In this document: positions 16,908 through 24,234 of the stretch, one piece after another
Position numbering within the stretch: the first letter of the stretch is position 1
Layout: every line of letters starts with the position of its first letter
Program-made: the position numbers and the translations under genes
Origin: UBA9715 sp045614225
Lineage (GTDB): Bacteria; Actinomycetota; Coriobacteriia; Coriobacteriales; Eggerthellaceae
DNA length: 27,154 bases
Reading direction: 5' to 3'
Assembly (NCBI GenBank): GCA_045614225.1
Contig: JAZLCO010000029.1
Span: 1 to 27,154, forward strand
Notes under the pieces: generated by a model
Seen by the model: the letters and a program-made list of their open reading frames with translations, nothing else
Databases searched by the model: none
Told to the model about the DNA's origin: nothing

Positions 16908-18563
16908 ATGGCCAGCAACACGCTCCTCAACCACTTCTTCGGGAAGGGCGGTCAGCTCGATCCCGAAGATAAATTCAACCTGAATCGGAAATCGCGCTCG
17001 AAGCGCCTGCGCGAGCTGTATTCCATACTCTCGAAGCATCACATTCTCAGGGGTTTCACCCCAGTCGAGTTCCGCGAGATGCTCGAAGAGCTTGGACCCA
17101 GTTTCGTGAAAATCGGGCAGGCGCTCTCGACGCGTTCCGAGATTCTGCCGAAAGCATATTGCGAGGAACTGGCCAAACTGCAGACGGAATGCGATCCTCT
17201 GCCATTCGATCAAGTGAGGGAAGCCCTTGCGGCTATTTTCGGCGATGAGCTCGACAGCATCTTCACTGATATCGACCCCAAGCCGCTTGGCAGTGCGTCG
17301 CTGGCCCAGGTTCACAGGGCGTATTTGTCGAATGGCGATGTTGTAGCCATCAAAGTACAGCGCCCTGGCGTGAAGGCCACGATGGCACAGGACATCGACA
17401 TCATGCGCATCATGGCGCGACGGGCGAAGCGCTTCCTATCTTCGAGCGTGCAGATGGTCGACTTGTCGGAAGTTGTCGAGGAGATGTGGCACACGTTCCT
17501 TGACGAGACCGATTTCGAAATCGAAGCCGAGAACCTGCTGTTGTTCCGCGAGCTCAACAAGGACGTTGCTTTCATCGATTGCCCAAAGGTCTACCCGCAA
17601 CTTTGCAGCGAGTACTGCCTGGTCATGGAATACATCGAGGGCATTCCCATCTACGATCATGAGAGACTTGTTGCCGAAGGGTACAACCTCGCCGAAATAG
17701 GCGAGAAGATGCTCGACAACTATGCTGCCCAGATTCTCGACCACGGCTTCTTCCACGCCGATCCGCATCCGGGCAACATCACCGTGCGTGGAGGCAAGGT
17801 CGTCTATCTCGACTTGGGCATCATGGGCAGGCTCACGCCGGCCGAACGCGCCGCATTTGGCACGATCGTCGAAGCGGTGGGTGCGCAGGACCCGGGCAAG
17901 CTCAAGGACGCGCTGCTGTCGTTCGCGGTTCAAAAGGACAATGCGGCAATCGATCACTCGCGTTTGCTGGCCGATCTCGACTTGCTGCTTGCGAGTTATG
18001 CGTCATGCGACGTCGGCGACCTCGATGTCGGTCAATTGCTCGTCGATGTCATGAACGTGACGCGCATGAGCCAGGTGGTGCTTCCCACGTCGGTCACCAA
18101 CGTGTCGCGCGGCATCGTCACCATCGAGGGCACGGTCGCCGAGTTCATCGAGAACGAGAACGTGGCGAGCATCATCAACAACCATCTCAGGCGTTCGATG
18201 GATCCGACCGAAGTGCTGAAGGAAACTGCGCAGGACATGGCGCTCGACATGCGCAAGGCATCGGTTGGTGCGGCTCAGGCGGCCGCGTATTCCGGTGAAG
18301 CTCTCCGCATGCTCACGCGAGGGCAGCTAAAAGTCAACATGGAAATGCTTGGGGCGGGCGAGCCAATTTCCGGCTTGTCACGCATCATGAACCGCATGGC
18401 CATCGCCATCATCGTGGCGGGGTTGTTCATCGGTGCGAGCATCATTGCGCCGTACGGTGGCGACTACGAGGTGTTCGGCGTGCCGTTCTTCTCGTTCTTC
18501 GGATTCGCAGGCGCATTTGTCCTGTCAGTTTGGGTGATTATCGATATCTGGCGTTACGGCTGA
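16908..18563 (+). CDS. UbiB/AarF/ABC1-family atypical kinase
   Basis: A 551-residue protein with the full UbiB signature: KxGQ at 68-71 (KIGQALSTR), the Ala-rich-loop equivalent PLGSASLAQVH at 126-136, the ATP-site lysine K149 in VAIKVQRPGV, ExD at 200-202, catalytic H283-x-D285...N290 (HADPHPGN) and D302-L-G in place of DFG. Two C-terminal transmembrane helices (about 495-516 and 526-548) anchor it, as in other UbiB proteins. UbiB homologues act as ATPases supporting isoprenoid-quinone synthesis or lipid-quinone extraction. A Coriobacteriia host would have menaquinones rather than ubiquinone, so the name ubiB is withheld. No clear ribosome site precedes the ATG; translation is probably coupled to the phasin-like gene 18 bases upstream. 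It converges on the next gene with one base between the stop codons. Confidence 0.92.
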   Translation: MASNTLLNHFFGKGGQLDPEDKFNLNRKSRSKRLRELYSILSKHHILRGFTPVEFREMLEELGPSFVKIGQALSTRSEILPKAYCEELAKLQTECDPLPFDQVREALAAIFGDELDSIFTDIDPKPLGSASLAQVHRAYLSNGDVVAIKVQRPGVKATMAQDIDIMRIMARRAKRFLSSSVQMVDLSEVVEEMWHTFLDETDFEIEAENLLLFRELNKDVAFIDCPKVYPQLCSEYCLVMEYIEGIPIYDHERLVAEGYNLAEIGEKMLDNYAAQILDHGFFHADPHPGNITVRGGKVVYLDLGIMGRLTPAERAAFGTIVEAVGAQDPGKLKDALLSFAVQKDNAAIDHSRLLADLDLLLASYASCDVGDLDVGQLLVDVMNVTRMSQVVLPTSVTNVSRGIVTIEGTVAEFIENENVASIINNHLRRSMDPTEVLKETAQDMALDMRKASVGAAQAAAYSGEALRMLTRGQLKVNMEMLGAGEPISGLSRIMNRMAIAIIVAGLFIGASIIAPYGGDYEVFGVPFFSFFGFAGAFVLSVWVIIDIWRYG

Positions 18564-18564
18564 T

Positions 18565-19104
18565 CTAGGCGTTGATCGGGTCGGGCTCGATGCCCATGAC
18601 AAGCTCGCCTGAAAAGGTTTCGATACGAATCGAGCGCACGCGTGTGTTGATGATTTCGATTTTCGCAATAGTTCGCTGGAAGCCTCCGCGTGGTAATGTG
18701 GCAGATCCGGGATTCAAGATGAAATCAACTGGACGTGCGTCTGCGCCATACTCGAGGCGCGGTATGTGCGTGTGCCCATGGATGCAGATGTTGGGAATGG
18801 GCTCTCCTGCCTCGAGAGCTTTACCGCCCAATGGCGTGATGCGCACGTCGTTGGGGTAGTGGGCCACGAGGAAGCGCACGCCTTCGATGACGGGCTTGGC
18901 GAAACGGCCAACATGCGGGCCGTACTCGTTGTAGTCGTTGTTGCCCAGCACCGCATAGACGGGCGCCAGCGTCTCGAGCTCGCGGATGATGCCCGGGTTG
19001 CAGATATCGCCGGCATGGATGATGTAGTCGCAATCGGCAAGCGCCTCATAGGCCCCCTGATGCAGGCTTCCGTGTGTGTCCGATATCACTCCGATGGTGG
19101 TCAT
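18565..19104 (-). CDS. YfcE-like metallophosphoesterase
   Basis: A 179-residue cytoplasmic calcineurin-like phosphoesterase of the YfcE/MJ0936 type. The metal ligands are in order: D9-x-H11 (SDTHG), D33 (HAGDICN), N55 (GNND), H82 (VAHYP) and H111/H113 (GHTH). Family members hydrolyse phosphodiesters such as cyclic nucleotides or artificial bis-pNPP with Mn2+, but physiological substrates are mostly unknown. In the second-last motif the usual HGH is HYP here, a small variation. AGGTGA precedes the ATG by about ten bases. It lies 49 bases downstream of a radical SAM gene on the same strand, separated by a perfect 10-bp inverted repeat, so co-transcription is possible but may be reduced by that hairpin. 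Confidence 0.93.
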   Translation of the reverse strand: MTTIGVISDTHGSLHQGAYEALADCDYIIHAGDICNPGIIRELETLAPVYAVLGNNDYNEYGPHVGRFAKPVIEGVRFLVAHYPNDVRITPLGGKALEAGEPIPNICIHGHTHIPRLEYGADARPVDFILNPGSATLPRGGFQRTIAKIEIINTRVRSIRIETFSGELVMGIEPDPINA

Positions 19105-19125
19105 AGCGCTCTTATCACCTGTAAG

Positions 19126-19157
19126 CTAGCCAAAACTGAACAGTCCCTTTTGGCTAG
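19126..19157. repeat. Perfect 10-bp inverted repeat between two minus-strand genes
   Basis: CTAGCCAAAA (19126-19135) and TTTTGGCTAG (19148-19157) enclose a 12-base spacer. One arm contains the stop codon of the radical SAM gene. On the minus strand it is not followed by a U-tract, although Ts lie inside the 3' arm. It may be a weak terminator, a processing hairpin, or a small dispersed repeat. Confidence 0.6.
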
Positions 19158-20041
19158 AACGTTGCGCGATGCAGCATCTCGCGCATCGTGCGGGCGGCTT
19201 TCTCGTTCACTTTGGGGATCATGTTGTCGAGCAACTCGAGCATGCCCTCGCGGTTCTTGGGGATGCCGCCTTCGAAGCGGATGATGTCGGTATCGTGCGC
19301 CGCGTTTATGAAGCACTCGCAATCGATGCGCTCGATAAACGTGCGGATTTCCTCGCACATCTCGATTTCGGTCGGGGGCGCCCAACGGCCGGCAGCGATA
19401 TCGGCGGCAAGCGGCCACGTTGGCGTGGGTGTCATGCAGACGACAAGCACGCGCTTCGGGCGAGCTTCGCTGAACACGCGCGCGGTCTCGATGGCGTTCT
19501 TCTGGCCTTGCCCGGCACCTGCCATGCCCACGAGGTAGAAGAACGTGAATTCGATGCCCGCCTCGTGCAGGCGTTTGCTCTGCTCGATGACGTCGGCCGC
19601 CGTGTGACCCTTTTCCATGAAAGCGAACGCCTCGTCGTTTCCGCCTTCAGCACCGATCGTGATGTCGTTCACGCCGCGTTCTGCAAGTGCACGCAAGTCC
19701 TCGTCGCTCTTGCGGGCGATGTCCATGATGCGGCAGAATCCGCCATAACTGCTGACCTGCGGCATGCGCTTTTCGATTTCGTCGAACACCTGGAATAGGC
19801 GATCTTTCGAAAGTGCAAAGGGGTTTCCGCCCGTCAGGTAGATGCGCCTTGTTGTGCTCATGGCCGTGCGAGCGATCTCCTCGATGTCCTCGATGATTTC
19901 GTCTATGGGTGACATCTGGAAAGGAATGCCGTTGAAGATGTCGCAGAAATGGCATTTGCCGTGCGAGCAACCGGTGACGATTTGCAGCATGGGGCAGTTC
20001 ATATCCTGCGGCGGTCGATGTTGTGGCTGCTCGATGTGCAT
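19154..20041 (-). CDS. Radical SAM protein, CX4CX2C type
   Basis: A 295-residue soluble protein with a [4Fe-4S] ligand set C25-x4-C30-x2-C33 (GCSHGKCHFC), one residue longer between the first two cysteines than the classic CX3CX2C. I recall the same spacing in a group of Elp3/MiaB-like radical SAM proteins with CTHNKCxFC. Supporting motifs are the Gly-rich SAM-contact strand RRIYLTGGNPFAL and the later IGAEGGND and FFYLVGMAGAGQ strands of the partial TIM barrel. No SPASM, TRAM or B12 domain is present, so the substrate is unknown. AAAGG lies six bases before the ATG. It is divergent from pntA and upstream of the metallophosphoesterase on the same strand. Confidence 0.9.
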   Translation of the reverse strand: MHIEQPQHRPPQDMNCPMLQIVTGCSHGKCHFCDIFNGIPFQMSPIDEIIEDIEEIARTAMSTTRRIYLTGGNPFALSKDRLFQVFDEIEKRMPQVSSYGGFCRIMDIARKSDEDLRALAERGVNDITIGAEGGNDEAFAFMEKGHTAADVIEQSKRLHEAGIEFTFFYLVGMAGAGQGQKNAIETARVFSEARPKRVLVVCMTPTPTWPLAADIAAGRWAPPTEIEMCEEIRTFIERIDCECFINAAHDTDIIRFEGGIPKNREGMLELLDNMIPKVNEKAARTMREMLHRATF

Positions 20042-20176
20042 GATGGGCCTTTCCTATTTAAAACCGCCTTCAGTATAGCAGCGAGTTTGTTGCTTTTCTC
20101 GCGCCTGCGCTTGAGAGACTGTTCTAGTATACGGAGAAACGATGCAGTGGGCGAAGTGTACTCAGAAGGAGGCAAC

Positions 20177-21715
20177 ATGCGAATCGGCATACCCAAAGAG
20201 CCGTACGAAGCGCAAACGCTCGTAGCGGCTTCGCCCGATACCGTCGGAAAGCTTATCAAGTTGGGTTATGACGTGTGCGTCGAATCGGGTGCAGGCGTGA
20301 GCGCTAGCTACTTTGACGATGCATACGAAGCGGCAGGAGCATCCATCCTCCCGAAAGAGGATGTGTGGTCCTCGGATATCGTAACGTGCTTGGATACGCC
20401 TACCGATGCCGAGCTTTCGCTCATGAAGCCAGGATCTACGTTGATTGCGCGCATGAGCCCGTGGGGCAACGATGAGCTCATCAACAAGTTCCACGACATG
20501 GGCATCACGGCGCTTGCAATGGATGCGGTGCCGCGCATCTCGCGTGCGCAATCGCTCGATGTGCGCTCCTCGATGATGAACGTGGCAGGTTATCGTGCGG
20601 TCATCGAGGCGGCAAACGAGTTCGGCCGCACGTTCACCGGCCAAGTGACGGCTGCTGGCAAGACGCAGCCTGCAAAGGTCTACGTCATCGGCGTGGGTGT
20701 TGCGGGTTTGGCGGCCATCGGCACGGCGGGCAGTATGGGCGCGCAGGTTTCGGCTACCGACGTACGTCCCGAAGTGGCCGACCAAGTCGAATCTCTTGGT
20801 GGCACGTTCGTGGAAATCCCGGTGAAACAGCAGTCATCCGACGGCTATGCCAAAGCCCTCGACGAAGAGCAGCAAAAGCTTACGTTGGCGGTTTACACCG
20901 AGCAGGCGGCTTTGAACGACATCGTCATCACGACGGCGGCCGTGCCAGGACGTCCGGCGCCCCTGCTCATCACAGCCGAGGCCGTTGCGGGCATGAAGCC
21001 TGGGTCCATCGTGGTGGATATGGGTGCGTCGCCCCTTGGTGGCAACTGCGAGCTGTCGCGACCGGGCGAGGTCGTTGTCACGGACAACGGTGTGAAGATC
21101 GTGGGCTACACCGACTTGCCTTCCCGCATGCCGGGTCAAGCATCGCAGCTGTTCGGCCAGAACATCGTGAACTTCCTCAAGTTGGCCACGCCCGAGAAGA
21201 ACGGCGTGCTGAAACTCGATATGGAAGATGAGGTTCAGCGCGGCGTAGCCGTGACGCTTGACGGTGATATCATGTGGCCTCCGCCTCCCGTGAAGGTCTC
21301 CGCCGCTCCTGCAGCGGTTGCAGAGGCAGAGGCGGCTGAACCCGAGCCGAAGCCTGAGAAGTCTGCATTCCAAAAGCATTGGTGGAAAGTGCTCGTGGGC
21401 ATCTTGGCAGTTGCGCTCATTGTTGGTGCGCCACCTGAGATGGCAAACCATTTCATCGTATTCATGCTTGCCTGCGTTGTGGGGTTCTACGTGATTACAA
21501 ACGTGACCCACTCGCTGCATACGCCGCTCATGTCCGAGACGAATGCGATTTCGGGCATCATTATCGTCGGCGCTTTGCTGCAGATAGTCAATTTCGACAA
21601 TCCGGTTGTGGTGGTGTTGGCCTTCATAGCGATGACTATCGCCTCCATCAACATCTTCGGCGGCTTCCTGGTTACAGACCGCATGCTCAAGATGTTCGAA
21701 CGGAGCTCTGAGTAA
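20177..21715 (+). CDS. pntA: NAD(P) transhydrogenase, alpha subunit
   Basis: Alpha subunit of proton-translocating transhydrogenase, which transfers hydride from NADH to NADP+ driven by proton entry. The 512-residue protein is the undivided E. coli-type PntA: soluble NAD-binding domain I (about 1-370, with IGIPKE at the start and the Rossmann motif GVGVAGLAAIGTAGSMGA near 171-188, then TDVRPEV), an Ala/Glu/Pro-rich linker (about 374-395), and four membrane helices to the end (about 398-505). In some bacteria these parts are split into pntAA and pntAB; here they are fused. The start was chosen from AGAAGGAGG four bases before this ATG; upstream in-frame sequence overlaps the divergent gene. 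One base separates its stop from the pntB start. Confidence 0.97.
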   Translation: MRIGIPKEPYEAQTLVAASPDTVGKLIKLGYDVCVESGAGVSASYFDDAYEAAGASILPKEDVWSSDIVTCLDTPTDAELSLMKPGSTLIARMSPWGNDELINKFHDMGITALAMDAVPRISRAQSLDVRSSMMNVAGYRAVIEAANEFGRTFTGQVTAAGKTQPAKVYVIGVGVAGLAAIGTAGSMGAQVSATDVRPEVADQVESLGGTFVEIPVKQQSSDGYAKALDEEQQKLTLAVYTEQAALNDIVITTAAVPGRPAPLLITAEAVAGMKPGSIVVDMGASPLGGNCELSRPGEVVVTDNGVKIVGYTDLPSRMPGQASQLFGQNIVNFLKLATPEKNGVLKLDMEDEVQRGVAVTLDGDIMWPPPPVKVSAAPAAVAEAEAAEPEPKPEKSAFQKHWWKVLVGILAVALIVGAPPEMANHFIVFMLACVVGFYVITNVTHSLHTPLMSETNAISGIIIVGALLQIVNFDNPVVVVLAFIAMTIASINIFGGFLVTDRMLKMFERSSE

Positions 21716-21716
21716 C

Positions 21717-23144
21717 ATGCTGGAGATGTTGACTCAATTCGAGATGCTCGCCTACATCTTGGCAGGCTTGCTGTTCATCCTGGCGCTGGCCGGTCTCTCC
21801 CAGCAGAAGACTGCAAACCGTGGAAACCTGTTCGGCGTCTGCGGCATGGCGCTTGCGCTCGTGGCCGTCATCGTGGTCACGCTCGCGGGCAATGCTGAAA
21901 TCGCCGCCCAGACAGCCGGGCTCATGGTCGTGGGCATCGCCATCGGCGCCGCCATCGGCGTATGGCGTGCGGTCAAAGTCCAAATGACCGAGATGCCACA
22001 GCTTGTGGCCATGTTGCACCAATTCGTAGGCTTGGCTGCTGTGCTCGTCGGCTTCAACTCGTTCTTCATCGAGCCGGGTGGTCATTTCCAGGGTGCCATG
22101 AACGCCTATCATCTGGGCGAGGTTGGGCTTGCCATCTTCATCGGTGCCGTGACGTTTACGGGCTCCATTGTGGCGTTCCTCAAGCTGTCGGCCAAGATTT
22201 CCGGCAAACCGCTCATGATTCCCGGGCGGAATGCGATCAACGCCATCATGGTGCTCGTGTGCTTGGCGTGCATCGGTTGGCTCATCAACACGACGGGCGT
22301 GGAAGCTGGTCTCGTGCCGTTGATTATCATCACGGTGGTCTCGCTCGTCCTTGGAGCACATCTGGTGCTTGCCATCGGCGGCGGCGACATGCCGGTAGTC
22401 GTCTCGATGCTCAACTCGTACTCAGGCTGGGCTGCGGCTATGGCCGGCTTCACGCTGGGCAATGACCTGCTCATCATCACGGGCTCGCTTGTCGGCTCGT
22501 CGGGTGCATATCTCAGCTACATCATGTGCAAGGGCATGAACCGCTCGTTCGCAAGCGTTATCCTCGGTGGGTTCGGTGATGGTGCCACCGCTGGTGGTGG
22601 TGAGCAGAAGGATTACGGTACCCATACCGAGATTACGGCAGAAGAAGCGGCTGCGGCACTCAAGGCGGCAAAGACCGTTGTCATCACTCCGGGGTATGGC
22701 ATGGCAGTGGCTCAAGCCCAGTTCCCAGTTGCCGACCTCACGCGCAAGCTCAAGGAACGCGGCGTGGACGTCAAGTTCGGCATCCATCCGGTGGCAGGTC
22801 GCATGCCCGGTCACATGAACGTGCTCTTGGCCGAAGCCAAGGTGCCTTACGATGCCGTTTTCGAGATGGATGAGATCAACGACGACTTCGGCGAAGTCGA
22901 CGAGGTGCTCGTCATCGGCGCGAACGATACTGTCAACCCCTCGGCGCTGACTGAGCCGGGCAGCCCCATCGCCGGCATGCCGGTCCTCAAAGTGTGGGAG
23001 GCCAACCATGTCATCGCATTCAAGCGCAGCATGGGCAATGCTGGCTACGCAGGTGTTGTGAACCCGCTTTTCTACAACGACAACACCGACATGCTGCTTG
23101 GAGATGCGAAAGGAAGCGTAGAGGCCATCATCGCGGCGTTGTAA
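21717..23144 (+). CDS. pntB: NAD(P) transhydrogenase, beta subunit
   Basis: Beta subunit with the rest of the proton channel and the NADP-binding domain III. The 475-residue protein has nine or so hydrophobic helices in the first 280 residues, including MPQLVAMLHQFVGLAAVLVG, where H101 corresponds to the channel histidine (H91 in E. coli). Domain III (about 300-475) has the ITPGYGMAVAQAQ nucleotide loop, FGIHPVAGRMPGHMNVLLAEA, IGANDTVNP and KRSMGNAGYAGV.NPLF, all characteristic of NADP binding. It is translationally coupled to pntA. A terminator follows. With isocitrate dehydrogenase elsewhere in the window, it ties NADPH supply to the membrane potential. Confidence 0.97.
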   Translation: MLEMLTQFEMLAYILAGLLFILALAGLSQQKTANRGNLFGVCGMALALVAVIVVTLAGNAEIAAQTAGLMVVGIAIGAAIGVWRAVKVQMTEMPQLVAMLHQFVGLAAVLVGFNSFFIEPGGHFQGAMNAYHLGEVGLAIFIGAVTFTGSIVAFLKLSAKISGKPLMIPGRNAINAIMVLVCLACIGWLINTTGVEAGLVPLIIITVVSLVLGAHLVLAIGGGDMPVVVSMLNSYSGWAAAMAGFTLGNDLLIITGSLVGSSGAYLSYIMCKGMNRSFASVILGGFGDGATAGGGEQKDYGTHTEITAEEAAAALKAAKTVVITPGYGMAVAQAQFPVADLTRKLKERGVDVKFGIHPVAGRMPGHMNVLLAEAKVPYDAVFEMDEINDDFGEVDEVLVIGANDTVNPSALTEPGSPIAGMPVLKVWEANHVIAFKRSMGNAGYAGVVNPLFYNDNTDMLLGDAKGSVEAIIAAL

Positions 23145-23160
23145 CGATTGCTGTTTCAGC

Positions 23161-23201
23161 GGGGGGCGCTCGTCTGGCGAGATGGGCGCCTCTTTTGTTT
23201 T
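23161..23201 (+). terminator. pntAB terminator
   Basis: GGGGCGC pairs with GCGCCTC in an imperfect outer stem, with an inner CTCG/CGAG hairpin and a short ATGG bulge, followed by TCTTTTGTTTT. Located 17 bases after the pntB stop. Confidence 0.75.
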
Positions 23202-23335
23202 GTGGTCATACTTCAAGGATGAGACGTTGAACAGCGCCGATGGGATAACGCCGAAATCATGAGGGAAAGAAATTGTCGAAATCGGTTCGATTGTAATGAG
23301 GGCCAGTTTTGCACACGGCATAAGATTGCAGTCGT

Positions 23336-23497
23336 TCGGAACTGAAAATCCGATGTTCGCCGGGAGGGACGGCGAGCTACCCAGTGGGATGGGGAGGGTA
23401 AACGGAACCGTTCAGACGAGGTCCGCGACTCCAGGAGCGGTCTCACTTTTCTCGGTAGTCGCCGGCAATGCATGTGTGAAGCATTGCCGGCGATTTG
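23336..23497 (+). ncRNA. Candidate structured non-coding RNA or long leader
   Basis: Part of a roughly 380-base non-coding gap after pntB. Consecutive short hairpins can be drawn: TCGGA/TCCGA (23336-23353), TCGCCG/CGGCGA with a GGAGGGA loop (23357-23375), TACCC/GGGTA (23378-23400), AACG/CGTT (23401-23412), and a longer bulged stem GAGGTCCGC/GCGGTCTC (23418-23444). They are followed directly by a very strong terminator. The arrangement fits a small RNA or a leader that ends before the next gene. I compared it by eye with remembered riboswitch, T-box, SRP, 6S and RNase P signatures and found no match. No clear promoter was seen; the bases from 23202 to 23335 show nothing else. The existence of an RNA is an inference. 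Confidence 0.4.
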
Positions 23498-23500
23498 TTT
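23460..23500 (+). terminator. Strong intrinsic terminator before the DGQHR-like gene
   Basis: A 12-bp perfect stem (CGCCGGCAATGC with GCATTGCCGGCG) with a nine-base loop, followed by ATTTGTTT. It lies 23 bases before the next start codon and far from pntB, which already has a terminator, so it must end some other transcript or act as a leader attenuator. Confidence 0.85.
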
Positions 23501-23522
23501 GAGGGGGAATTGGGCGATAAAC

Positions 23523-24215
23523 ATGGCAGTTCGCAATGAGATTCAACTGAAGCGCGCCGAAGAGGCGCTCGAGTCCATCAAGCTTGAAGAGCAGAGCAAG
23601 TCTGGGCATCGAGTGATCACGCTTGCTGACGTGCTGCAGCGCTATGGCGGGGCGCAGTACGATTTCGCATGGGAGTATTCCGAAGACAAGCGATCCATAC
23701 GCTATGAGATCGATGGCGAACGCCGCTGTTCTGAGGTGTTCGAGGATGCGCTTTCTGGCGAGCGCTCAGTGTTTCTTGTTTTGCCCATCGAGTACATCCA
23801 TCATGATGAGCTCATCAACCCGCGTCCCGTGAACTTGAACTTGATCAATCTCATCCGCGAGTTTGCAAGTGGGAACCCCCAGCTGCAGCAATGCCTTGCG
23901 CGCGTTGACGGCTCACGCGTGCGCGTGTTCGACGGTCAGCACAAAACCGTTGCACGCATCCTTCTTGGCGAGCGCAAGATTCTCATGCGGCTGTTCCTGG
24001 AAACCGATCCAGCGAAGCTCATGGAGACGAATGTCCGGGCAGGAAAGCAGCTCAGGCAGATAGAATTCGATGCCCAGATGGAAAGAAAGCTCAACAAATC
24101 ACTATTCCAGGTCAGGCTGCAGCGATACCGCGAGGAACATGGCTACGCGCCAGATGACCAATCGTTCTTGACCGATGAGATAATCGATGAGCTTCTCGGT
24201 GGTGTGCTGGACTGA
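23523..24215 (+). CDS. DGQHR/ParB-like domain protein, possibly truncated
   Basis: A 230-residue soluble protein. The central block VRVFDGQHKTVARILLGERKI (DGQHK at 137-141), followed by a short strand (MRLFLETDP) and ETNVRAGKQLRQIEFD, resembles the DGQHR motif of DndB-like proteins and the ParB/sulfiredoxin fold. DndB regulates DNA phosphorothioation, but related stand-alone DGQHR proteins have no known function, and no dnd genes are nearby. Homologues I recall run well beyond this point; here the protein stops soon after SFLTDEIIDELLGG, so the C-terminus may be lost. The upstream ATG at 23472 lies inside a terminator stem and is unlikely; for the chosen ATG the GAGGGGG run is about 15 bases away, so translation may be weak. 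It ends 19 bases from a convergent regulator gene. Confidence 0.75.
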   Translation: MAVRNEIQLKRAEEALESIKLEEQSKSGHRVITLADVLQRYGGAQYDFAWEYSEDKRSIRYEIDGERRCSEVFEDALSGERSVFLVLPIEYIHHDELINPRPVNLNLINLIREFASGNPQLQQCLARVDGSRVRVFDGQHKTVARILLGERKILMRLFLETDPAKLMETNVRAGKQLRQIEFDAQMERKLNKSLFQVRLQRYREEHGYAPDDQSFLTDEIIDELLGGVLD

Positions 24216-24234
24216 GCTTGGGGCTGTCACTCAA

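Noticed and set aside
23284..23300. GGTTCGATT resembling a tRNA or tmRNA T-loop
   Set aside because: No acceptor stem, anticodon arm or CCA end can be folded around it.
23400..23445. Possible T-box antiterminator (GGGT...GGAACCG)
   Set aside because: The conserved TGGNACC core is not intact and the downstream gene is not an aminoacyl-tRNA synthetase or amino-acid gene.
23296..23502. 68-codon plus-strand open frame within the structured region
   Set aside because: It runs through the terminator stem, has no ribosome-binding site and no recognisable sequence features.
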